The translations under genes were made by a program, and so were the position numbers. Below the pieces are notes generated by a model. The model was not told where the DNA came from. It was given only the letters and a program-made list of their open reading frames with translations, and made no database searches. Source: Acidobacteriaceae bacterium (GTDB lineage Bacteria; Acidobacteriota; Terriglobia; Terriglobales; Acidobacteriaceae). From it: 51,038 nt of DNA. The DNA is taken from assembly GCA_003151155.1 (NCBI GenBank), contig PLWX01000186.1:1-51038 (forward strand), read 5' to 3'. Each line of letters begins with the position of its first letter. Position 1 is the stretch's first letter. Below are positions 41,104-48,631 of this stretch, piece by piece.

Positions 41104-42602
41104 ACACCGCGATGTATGCGTGCGTGTATGCGCGGGAATTCCCGGCGCAGGCCCTGCTGCGTTTGCGTCCGGAACTGCAGCGCAAGGCAGTGGCGGTGCT
41201 GGAGGGCGAACCACCGCGAGAATTTGTATGTTCGGCTAATACCCGCGGCTATGCCATTGGCGTGCAGCGCGGGATGACGCGACCGCAGATGGAGGTGCTG
41301 GAGAACCTCGAGGTGTTGCGGCGCTCGTCGGCAGAAGAACAATCGGCACGCGAGGCATTGCTGGAATGTGTAGGGCGGTTTTCTCCGCGTGTGGAAGAGC
41401 TGCGCTTCGAAAACGCATTGGGATTTGGAACGGATCTCAGTGGCACGGAGAAACTGCTTGGAACGGCAAAGAACATTGTTGCGAATCTGTTTCGGCAGGC
41501 GCAAGCAATTGGGCTAGAGATTTCGGTTGCAGCTTCCTGCAACTTACATGCAGCGCTGTGCTGGGCGAAATCGCATGTAGGAACAAAAGTAATCGGGAGT
41601 GGGGAAGAACTAAAGATACTGGCGCCGATTCCCGTGGATGCGCTCGATCTCACGCTCGATCAGTCGGTGACGTTTTCGTTGTGGGGGATTCATACGCTGG
41701 GAGCGCTGGCAGCGTTGCCTCAGACCGAACTGGTGGCGCGCCTTGGGCAGGAGGGTAAGCGGCTGCATCAGCTGGCATGCGGCGAACATCCGCACCTGCT
41801 GAAACCGGTGACGCAAGAATTCGAATTGAAAGAAGCGATTGAGTTTGAAGCCGGCGTGGAGTCGCTGGACTCGGTGATGTTCGTACTCTCTCCGATGCTG
41901 CAACAGCTTTGTGTGCGTGCAGATTCACGAGCGCTGGCGCTGGTTTCGGTGACCGTGCAATGTGAGTTGGATGGGGGCGCGCTTTATTCACGAACGTTGC
42001 GACCGGTGCTGCCGACGATCGATCATGAGGCGCTGCTGAAATTAATTCATCTTGACCTGATTGCGAATCCGCCAGTAGCAGCCGCGGTAGGGATCCGAGC
42101 TTTGGCAGAAACCAATCGACCGAGCCGCGCACAGTTGGGATTATTCTCGCCACAATTTCCGGAGCCGATGCGATTGGAAGTAACGCTGGCACGGCTGGCC
42201 GCGGTAGTGGGGAGCGTGGAACGCGTGGGTGCGCCCGAGTTGCTGGACTCGCATCATCGCGATGCATTTCGGGTGCGGCATTTTGCGGCGCCGGAAGAGG
42301 CGAAGACGAAGACGGCCGTGGCTCCGGCGCGGGTGGGGTTGCGTGTGCTGCGTCCGGCGGAAGCGGTGTATGTGCAGACTTACAAAGAACGCCCGCATCA
42401 ATTCGTATTTCGCGGCGAGCAGTACATGGTGGGCGAGTGTTATGGCCCTTGGCACAGCAGTGGGGACTGGTGGGGTCCGGAGCGCTGGGCGCGCGCGCAG
42501 TGGGATGTGGTGGCAAGTTCGCGCACGGGCAAGCCGCTGTGTTGCCAGTTGAGTTGCGAGGCTGCATCGAACGCGTGGCAGGTTGAGGCGTTGTATGACT
42601 GA
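41100..42602 (+). CDS. imuB: ImuB (DinB-like, catalytically inactive Y-family protein)
   Basis: The 500-residue protein has the Y-family polymerase fold but lacks the catalytic acids; the N-terminal start that carries Asp in true polymerases reads MYACVYAREFPAQAL. The palm and finger core lies in residues ~1-250. The C-terminal end (VYVQTYKERPHQFVFRGEQYMVGECYGPWHSSGDWWGPERWARAQWDVVA) is diagnostic of ImuB. ImuB acts as a hub that binds ImuA, DnaE2 and the beta clamp. It overlaps imuA by 4 bases and dnaE2 by 8 bases. Confidence 0.93.
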   Translation: MNTAMYACVYAREFPAQALLRLRPELQRKAVAVLEGEPPREFVCSANTRGYAIGVQRGMTRPQMEVLENLEVLRRSSAEEQSAREALLECVGRFSPRVEELRFENALGFGTDLSGTEKLLGTAKNIVANLFRQAQAIGLEISVAASCNLHAALCWAKSHVGTKVIGSGEELKILAPIPVDALDLTLDQSVTFSLWGIHTLGALAALPQTELVARLGQEGKRLHQLACGEHPHLLKPVTQEFELKEAIEFEAGVESLDSVMFVLSPMLQQLCVRADSRALALVSVTVQCELDGGALYSRTLRPVLPTIDHEALLKLIHLDLIANPPVAAAVGIRALAETNRPSRAQLGLFSPQFPEPMRLEVTLARLAAVVGSVERVGAPELLDSHHRDAFRVRHFAAPEEAKTKTAVAPARVGLRVLRPAEAVYVQTYKERPHQFVFRGEQYMVGECYGPWHSSGDWWGPERWARAQWDVVASSRTGKPLCCQLSCEAASNAWQVEALYD

Positions 42603-45600
42603 GCGCTACATCGAACTGCATGCCAACAGCGCGTTCAGTTTTCTACAAGGGGCTTCCCTGCCTGAGACGCTGATTTTTCGCGCACAGCAACTCGAATATC
42701 CGGCGATGGCGTTGCTTGACTGCAATGGCGTGTATGGCTCGGCACGCTTTCACCTGGCGGCGAAGCCGAATGGGATCCGCGCGCATGTGGGCAGCGAGAT
42801 TGCGGTCCGCGACCTGGGGCAGCGGCTGACCCCGGCAGCGTGGCTGCCACATCAACTTCCGGCTGAGCCGGTGCGGTTGCCGTTATTGTGTGAAACACGT
42901 GCGGGATATCAGAACCTTTGCCGCATGGTAACCCGGCTGAAGATGAGGGAACCTTCGAAGGCCGAGGGTTCGGCGACGCTGGCCGATATCGAAGAATTTG
43001 CAAATGGACTCGTATGCCTGACTGGAGGCGACGAAGGCCCGCTGGCAGCGGCGCTTGCGCGTGGCGGAGAAAAAGAGGCTTATCAAACCATAGAGCGGTT
43101 GGTGGCAATCTTTGGACGCGCCAATGTTTTTGTCGAACTCCAGCGTCATGGCCAGCGTGAGCAGGAGTGGCGGAATCAAGCCGCGTTGCGCATCGCGAGA
43201 TCGCTGGGGCTCCCGATCCTGGCGACGAATGGCGTGCGTTACGCGGATGAACCGGAGCGCGAGATTGCCGACCTGTTCACGGCGATCCGCCATCATGTTC
43301 CGCTGGATCATGCAGGGCGGTTGCTGACACAAAATGCTTGTCGCTATTTGCGCCCAGCCAAAGAGATGGTGCAGCTGTTTCACGATCTGCCGGAAGCCAT
43401 TTCGCATACGTGGGAGCTTTCGCAGCGGCTCACGTTTGAGCTCGATGATCTGGGATACGAGTTTCCGCGATACCCGATACCCGCTGGCGAATCGATGGAT
43501 TCGTTTCTCGCGAAGCGTGTGGCGGAAGGCGTGATCAAGCGCTATGGGGCAAAACGCGACGCGGCGCTCTATGCACGCGCACAGAAGCAGGTCGAGACGG
43601 AGTTGGCGCTGATCAGGAGGCTTGGGCTTGCCGGATATTTCCTGATCGTGTGGGATATCATTCGCTACTGCCAGCAAAACGACATCCTGGTGCAGGGACG
43701 CGGGAGCGCTGCGAATTCCGCGGTCTGCTACGCGCTGGAGATCACGGCCGTCGATCCGGTCGGGATGGAGTTGCTGTTCGAGCGATTTCTCAGCGAGAGC
43801 CGTGGCGAGTGGCCTGACATCGATCTTGATCTGCCATCCGGCGATAAACGCGAGCAGGTGATTCAATATGTCTATCAGCGCTACGGGCAACTGGGCGCGG
43901 CTATGACGGCCAACGTCATCACGTACCGCGGAAAATCGGCGGCCCGCGAAGTGGGCAAGGCACTGGGGTTCGACATCGACACGCTCAATCAACTTACCAA
44001 GCTGGTGAGCAACTGGGAGTGGAAGGGGCCGAACGACACTCTGGAGAACCAATTCCACAATGCGGGTTTCGAGGCGCGGCATCCACATATTGCGAAGTAT
44101 CTTGATCTCTGCCAGCGCATTCAGGACATGCCGCGGCATCTCGGACAACATGCAGGCGGAATGGTGATTTGCCAGAGGCAGCTCGACAGCATTGTGCCAA
44201 TCGAGCCGGCATCGATGCCCGGGCGCTCGGTGGTGCAGTGGGACAAAGATGATTGCGCCGATATGAAGATCATCAAGGTCGATCTGCTAGGGCTGGGGAT
44301 GATGGCGGTGATGAAGGATTGTGTCGATCTCATTCCGCAGCATTACGGACGTGCAGAGGACATTGCGCACCTGCCGCAGGACGATCCGAAAGTCTATGCG
44401 ACGCTGCAGGCGGCGGATACCGTCGGCATGTTCCAGGTGGAGAGCCGGGCGCAGATGGCGTCGTTGCCGCGGAACTATCCGACACGTTTCTACGACCTGG
44501 TGGTGCAGGTGGCAATCATTCGGCCCGGCCCGATCGTTGGCAACATGTCGAACCCTTACATGCGACGAAGGCAGAAGCAGGAAGAAGTGACGTATTACCA
44601 TCCGCTGCTGGAGCCGGTATTGAAGCGGACTCTGGGTGTACCGCTCTTCCAGGAACAGCTGCTGCGGATGGCGATGATTGTTGCGAATTTCACCGGCGCG
44701 GAAGCCGAAGAGCTGCGGAGAGCGCTGGGCATGCGGCGTTCCACGCAGCGCATGCGGGAACTCGGAGTAAAACTGCGGCGCGGCATGACCGATAACGGTA
44801 TCGATCCGCAGACGCAGGAAGCGATCGTGCAGAGCATTTCGTCGTTTGCGCTCTATGGATTTCCGGAATCGCACGCTGCGAGTTTTGCGTTGATCGCGTA
44901 TGCGTCCGCCTATTTCAAGGAGCATTACCTGGCAGCGTTTACTTGCGCAATGCTCAACAATCAGCCGATGGGATTTTATTCTCCAGCGGTGCTGGTTAAG
45001 GATGCGCAGCGGCATGGATTGAAGGTTCTGCCGATCGATGTGCAGCGGTCGCAGTGGCCGTGCACGGTGGAGCACACCCTCGAGGGGCTGGCCTTACGAG
45101 TTGGACTGCAATACGTACGCGGCATGAAGAAAGAAACCGGGGACATGCTGGTTCGCACGCGAGAAGCATGCGGCGAGTTCACGTCTTCGGATGACCTGGC
45201 GCGGAGAGTGCCTTCGCTAAACCGAAAAGAAATGGTCGCGTTGGCAAGGATCGGAGCATTGAACTGGGTGGGAGAGACCGGGCATCGTCGGGATGCGTTG
45301 TGGCAGGTGGAGCGCGTGAGCCGACGCCCGGGACCGCTGCTGCAATCGGCGGAAGAAGCGGAAGTGGATTCGCCACTGGAGCGCATGTCGTGGGAAGAGC
45401 GGCTAACAGCGGATTTCCAGGGAACAGGACTGACGGTTGGAAAGCATCCGATGGCGCACTACCGGGCGCGGCTGGCGAAGCTGAAAATCTTGAGCGCGGA
45501 AGAACTGCGTTCGGTAGAAAACGGAAGGCAGGTTCGTGTGGCGGGATGCGTGATTGCTCGGCAACGTCCCGGCACAGCCAAGGGCTTCGTCTTCTTAAGC

Positions 45601-45801
45601 ATTGAAGATGAAAGCGGCATTTCCAACGCGATTATCAGCCCGCAACTTTATGAACAGAATCGGCTGGTAGTTTCCACCGAGCGTTTTCTGATCGTGGAGG
45701 GAAAGCTACAGAACCTGGACAACGTAATCCACGTGCGCGCTCAGCGAATTCAGTCACTGCACTTAAACACCATCGCGGCTCCATCCCACGACTTCCACTA
45801 A
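42595..45801 (+). CDS. dnaE2: Error-prone DNA polymerase III alpha subunit, DnaE2
   Basis: The 1068-residue DNA polymerase performs lesion bypass with ImuA and ImuB. The N-terminal PHP domain starts YIELHANSAFSFLQGAS. The polymerase palm has GRGSAANSAVCYALEITAVDP and the catalytic motif EWPDIDLDLPSGDKR; further landmarks are HLGQHAGGMVI and MGLLRM-type fingers. The C-terminal OB fold ends QRPGTAKGFVFLSIEDESGISNAII. The length is typical for DnaE2 (shorter than replicative DnaE, ~1160). The start is the ATG at 42595. A perfect hairpin follows the stop codon. Confidence 0.96.
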   Translation: MTERYIELHANSAFSFLQGASLPETLIFRAQQLEYPAMALLDCNGVYGSARFHLAAKPNGIRAHVGSEIAVRDLGQRLTPAAWLPHQLPAEPVRLPLLCETRAGYQNLCRMVTRLKMREPSKAEGSATLADIEEFANGLVCLTGGDEGPLAAALARGGEKEAYQTIERLVAIFGRANVFVELQRHGQREQEWRNQAALRIARSLGLPILATNGVRYADEPEREIADLFTAIRHHVPLDHAGRLLTQNACRYLRPAKEMVQLFHDLPEAISHTWELSQRLTFELDDLGYEFPRYPIPAGESMDSFLAKRVAEGVIKRYGAKRDAALYARAQKQVETELALIRRLGLAGYFLIVWDIIRYCQQNDILVQGRGSAANSAVCYALEITAVDPVGMELLFERFLSESRGEWPDIDLDLPSGDKREQVIQYVYQRYGQLGAAMTANVITYRGKSAAREVGKALGFDIDTLNQLTKLVSNWEWKGPNDTLENQFHNAGFEARHPHIAKYLDLCQRIQDMPRHLGQHAGGMVICQRQLDSIVPIEPASMPGRSVVQWDKDDCADMKIIKVDLLGLGMMAVMKDCVDLIPQHYGRAEDIAHLPQDDPKVYATLQAADTVGMFQVESRAQMASLPRNYPTRFYDLVVQVAIIRPGPIVGNMSNPYMRRRQKQEEVTYYHPLLEPVLKRTLGVPLFQEQLLRMAMIVANFTGAEAEELRRALGMRRSTQRMRELGVKLRRGMTDNGIDPQTQEAIVQSISSFALYGFPESHAASFALIAYASAYFKEHYLAAFTCAMLNNQPMGFYSPAVLVKDAQRHGLKVLPIDVQRSQWPCTVEHTLEGLALRVGLQYVRGMKKETGDMLVRTREACGEFTSSDDLARRVPSLNRKEMVALARIGALNWVGETGHRRDALWQVERVSRRPGPLLQSAEEAEVDSPLERMSWEERLTADFQGTGLTVGKHPMAHYRARLAKLKILSAEELRSVENGRQVRVAGCVIARQRPGTAKGFVFLSIEDESGISNAIISPQLYEQNRLVVSTERFLIVEGKLQNLDNVIHVRAQRIQSLHLNTIAAPSHDFH

Positions 45802-45807
45802 TCACAA

Positions 45808-45829
45808 TCTGCAATGAGTCCATTGCAGA
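45808..45829. repeat. Perfect 9-bp hairpin between dnaE2 and the polyamine-system operon
   Basis: TCTGCAATG AGTC CATTGCAGA lies 7 bases after the dnaE2 stop codon and 8 bases before the -35 box of the next promoter. Only a weak T tract follows. It could end dnaE2 transcription or act as an operator. Confidence 0.7.
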
Positions 45830-45836
45830 CATTCCG

Positions 45837-45865
45837 TTGACAGCACCGCCTAAACTTCATAACAT
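45837..45865 (+). promoter_or_regulatory. Strong sigma-70-type promoter of the polyamine/DUF4178 operon
   Basis: A perfect TTGACA (45837-45842), a 17-base spacer and TAACAT (45860-45865) give a start near 45872, 23 bases before the speD-like ATG. A GAGGG ribosome site lies just upstream of that ATG. This is the best promoter in the window. Confidence 0.65.
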
Positions 45866-45894
45866 CCGCTGCAACCTACTGAGTTGAGGGATCG

Positions 45895-46290
45895 ATGCAC
45901 GGGATCGAGTGGATCGTAGAGGCACAGGGTTGCCGACCGGGCGCACTGCGCGATGAATCCGTTCTGCAGTCGCTTTTTGACGAGATCGTGCGGGACCTCG
46001 ACCTGCATCCGGTAGGGGAGACGCGTTGGCACCAGTTTCCTGGGAATGGCGGGATTACGGGGCTCTGCCTCCTCTCGGAATCACACCTTGCGGTGCACAC
46101 GTTTCCGGAACATCAATCGCTTTGCCTGAATTTATTCTGCTGCCGGCCGCGGACAGACTGGAATTTTGAGAACGAGTTGCGGGATCGTCTGGGCGCTGCG
46201 CAGGTGAGAGTGCGGAAGATTTTGCGACCTTATGCGACCAGCGAAGAACATTTGGCCTCGATCGCGCAATCTGTCGAGGCCGAGCGATGA
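45895..46290 (+). CDS. speD: S-adenosylmethionine decarboxylase family protein (SpeD/SpeH-like)
   Basis: The 131-residue protein matches the small bacterial AdoMet decarboxylase proenzyme, which self-cleaves to form a pyruvoyl group and makes decarboxylated AdoMet, the aminopropyl donor. The cleavage site is LLSESHLAVHTFPEH, with Glu-Ser in the family position, then His and the acidic Glu. The catalytic Cys lies in NLFCCRP. Compared with the textbook motif, HTWPE reads HTFPE, the processing Ser of GVSG is Thr (GITG), and the Asp of ..DLF is Asn. These changes keep the chemistry plausible. It is the first gene of the operon and overlaps the next by 4 bases (ATGA). Confidence 0.83.
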   Translation: MHGIEWIVEAQGCRPGALRDESVLQSLFDEIVRDLDLHPVGETRWHQFPGNGGITGLCLLSESHLAVHTFPEHQSLCLNLFCCRPRTDWNFENELRDRLGAAQVRVRKILRPYATSEEHLASIAQSVEAER

Positions 46291-46919
46291 CGCACGTTGC
46301 GGCGAATTGCCCGAACTGTGGCGCGCCACTGGATTTCAAGTGGCCGAGCAGCATCCAGACGGTGTGCCCGTACTGTAAATCGATCATTATTCGCACGGAT
46401 GTCGATCTCCAGAAAGTCGGGACGGTGGCGGATTTGCCGCCGGATAATTCGCCGATCCAGATCGCAACCGAAGGGATTTACAAGAACAAGGCGTTCACAG
46501 TTGCGGGTCGGATCATCTACGAATACGAACTCGGCACGTGGAACGAGTGGCATGTGGTGCAGAATGATGGTTCGAGTGCGTGGCTCTCGGATGCGCAGAG
46601 CCAATACTGCTACACGACCGCAACGACGCACAACGATCTTCCTCCGGCCGCGGCGGTGCACGTGGGAGGTCACTACACCTGGGACGCCATTCCGTTCACG
46701 GTGACTGCAATCACGGAAGCAGATTATCGCGGCGTGGAAGGCGAGCTTCCGTTTCAGTATTGGGATAAAACCAAAGCTCTATTTGCGGATTGCATGTCGG
46801 CACGCGGAGACTTCGCAACTATCGATTACAGCGATGACCAACCGGTGCTTTATCGCGGTGAGATGGTCGAATTCGATTCCCTGCATCTGAAAAACCTGCG
46901 CAGTTTCGAGGGCTGGTAA
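46287..46919 (+). CDS. Zinc-ribbon DUF4178 protein, soluble
   Basis: The 210-residue protein starts with a zinc ribbon (CPNCG.....CPYC, residues ~8-30) followed by a DUF4178-type beta-rich domain with the marks AGRIIYEYELGTWNEWHVVQNDGSSAWLSDAQS and EGELPFQYWDKTKALFADC. No membrane helix is seen. DUF4178 proteins are commonly found next to DUF350 and spermidine-synthase-like genes; their function is not known. It overlaps speD (ATGA) and the next gene (TAATG). Zinc binding is inferred from the cysteines. Confidence 0.8.
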   Translation: MTHVAANCPNCGAPLDFKWPSSIQTVCPYCKSIIIRTDVDLQKVGTVADLPPDNSPIQIATEGIYKNKAFTVAGRIIYEYELGTWNEWHVVQNDGSSAWLSDAQSQYCYTTATTHNDLPPAAAVHVGGHYTWDAIPFTVTAITEADYRGVEGELPFQYWDKTKALFADCMSARGDFATIDYSDDQPVLYRGEMVEFDSLHLKNLRSFEGW

Positions 46920-48220
46920 TGAGCACGCCGCCCGTTCCGCCGAAGCCGATGACGAGAGCGTTGAATTGTCCGCAGTGCGGCGCGGCGCTGGTGTTGCGTT
47001 CGATGGATCGCGCGGTTTCGATCGTGTGCGAAAACTGCCACTCGATCCTCGATGCGAAGGATCCGAACTTAAAAATCGTGCAGCGCTTCGAAGCGGCTCT
47101 CGGCGAGGATAGGCCATTGATCCCGCTCGGTACACGCGGAAAGATCCGCGGCACCGACTACGAGGTGATTGGGTTCCAGCGGCGAACGATCACCGAAGAC
47201 GGAATTGATTACAGTTGGCATGAATACCTGCTGTTCAATCCGTTCAAGGGGTTCCGCTATCTCACCGAGTACAACGGACACTGGAACGACGTCGCGCCGG
47301 TGACCGGACTGCCAACCGCCGATGGCATGCACGCGCAGTACCTCGGTAAGAGTTATAAGCATTTCCAAACCGCTACGGCGCGCACGACTTTTGTGCTCGG
47401 CGAATTCCCATGGCAAGTGCGGATCAACGAAAAGGCTCTCTGTTACGACTATGTAAGTGCTCCCTTCATGCTGTCTTCCGAGGTGATGGCAAACGAGACG
47501 ACCTGGTCGCTGGGCGAGTACGTCAGTGGAACTGACATCTGGAAAAATTTCAAGCTGCCGGGCAGCCCGCCAGCTCCCATAGGCGTGTATGAAGATCAGC
47601 CGTCACCGCTCGGCGCGAAGGCTGGAGCGATCTGGCTGACGTTCGTTCTTTTAGTCTCAGCCCTGCTGGTTGTTTTTATCGCCGACGCTGCAATTAGCAG
47701 TCGTGACGTGGTGTTCCGCCAGAATTATGCTTTCCTTCAGAATACGCCCGGGCAAGAACCGTCATTCGTAACGCCGGTTTTCGAGTTGAAGGGCCGCACC
47801 TCGAACATCGAAGTGGAAACAACCGCGAGCATCAACAACCAGTGGATCTATTTGAATTATGCGTTGATCAACGACGAGTCGGGCCAGGCTTATGACTTCG
47901 GGCGCGAGGTAAGTTATTACCACGGCTACGATTCCGACGGTTCCTGGACCGAAGGAAAGCGCGACGACTCGGTGTACGTTCCATCAGTGCCGTCGGGCCG
48001 ATATTATCTTCGTGTCGAGCCGGAATCGGAAAAGCAATTCGGGCCAATTCAATATTCCGTGACCGTCACACGCGATGTGCCGGTGATGAGTTTGTACCTG
48101 GTTGCATTGATCGCCCTGTTGTTTCCGGCGTTGCTGATTTCGTGGCGAACTTTCAACTTCGAACAGATGCGCTGGGCAGAGAGTGATCATCCGCTAGTGA
48201 AGTACAACAGTTCAGACTAA
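46919..48220 (+). CDS. Zinc-ribbon DUF4178 protein with membrane anchor and outer beta domain
   Basis: The 433-residue protein repeats the plan of the preceding gene: a zinc ribbon (CPQCGAAL...CENCHSIL, ~residues 18-45), then DUF4178 (GKIRGTDYEVIGFQRRTITEDGIDYSWHEYLLFNPFKGFRYLTEYNGHW, ~75-120). It adds a membrane helix (~237-260, WLTFVLLVSALLVVFIADA), a beta-rich outer domain (~261-385) and a second helix (~388-409). The outer domain ends with PSGRYYLRVEPESE. The topology suggests an inside part, an exposed domain and a C-terminus back inside. The function is unknown. It starts on the last base of the previous stop codon. Confidence 0.8.
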   Translation: MSTPPVPPKPMTRALNCPQCGAALVLRSMDRAVSIVCENCHSILDAKDPNLKIVQRFEAALGEDRPLIPLGTRGKIRGTDYEVIGFQRRTITEDGIDYSWHEYLLFNPFKGFRYLTEYNGHWNDVAPVTGLPTADGMHAQYLGKSYKHFQTATARTTFVLGEFPWQVRINEKALCYDYVSAPFMLSSEVMANETTWSLGEYVSGTDIWKNFKLPGSPPAPIGVYEDQPSPLGAKAGAIWLTFVLLVSALLVVFIADAAISSRDVVFRQNYAFLQNTPGQEPSFVTPVFELKGRTSNIEVETTASINNQWIYLNYALINDESGQAYDFGREVSYYHGYDSDGSWTEGKRDDSVYVPSVPSGRYYLRVEPESEKQFGPIQYSVTVTRDVPVMSLYLVALIALLFPALLISWRTFNFEQMRWAESDHPLVKYNSSD

Positions 48221-48232
48221 GTTGAGGCAGCG

Positions 48233-48415
48233 ATGAGTAAAGGTTACCTGGCATACGGATTCATGGTTCTCGGCTTATTGGCCTACGGCCAGTTCCGCGG
48301 ATACAGCTTCAGCACGGTGAACGAGGTAAAGAATGTGCCACGTTCGGTGCGCGACAATCCGGGCTCGTACCGATCGGTGTACGGCAGCTACCACCATTAC
48401 ACGGGAGGCAAGTAA
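48233..48415 (+). CDS. 60-residue membrane microprotein
   Basis: This small protein has one hydrophobic segment near its start (YLAYGFMVLGLLAYGQF) and a polar, Tyr/Ser/His-rich remainder (VRDNPGSYRSVYGSYHHYTGGK). The start ATG at 48233 follows GAGG, and the DUF350 gene begins directly after its stop codon, so the gene is tightly packed into the operon. I do not recognise the family. Its place between DUF4178 and DUF350 suggests it is a component of the same membrane complex. Confidence 0.7.
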   Translation: MSKGYLAYGFMVLGLLAYGQFRGYSFSTVNEVKNVPRSVRDNPGSYRSVYGSYHHYTGGK

Positions 48416-48628
48416 ATGAACCTCATCCCAGTCGGTAATATCGTGAATGCGCTGGTATTCGCGTTCATCGGCATTTTCATTTTTTCCGTGGCGTTTATCG
48501 TGCTCGACAAGATGACGCCGTATCACTTGTGGAAAGAAATCGTTCACGAACACAACCAGGCCTTGGCGATCCTCGTGGGCGCGCTTTCGATTGGGATCTG
48601 CATCATCATCGCCGCGGCCGTGCACTAG
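48416..48628 (+). CDS. DUF350 membrane protein
   Basis: The 70-residue protein has two membrane helices (FAFIGIFIFSVAFIVL and ALAILVGALSIGICIIIAAAV) joined by the polar segment DKMTPYHLWKEIVHEHNQ. The conserved EHN.ALAI motif between and into the second helix is the DUF350 mark. Family members elsewhere (YjfL type) are longer with several helices; this is a minimal single unit. The start follows the previous stop codon with no gap. The function is unknown. Confidence 0.83.
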   Translation: MNLIPVGNIVNALVFAFIGIFIFSVAFIVLDKMTPYHLWKEIVHEHNQALAILVGALSIGICIIIAAAVH

Positions 48629-48631
48629 AGC

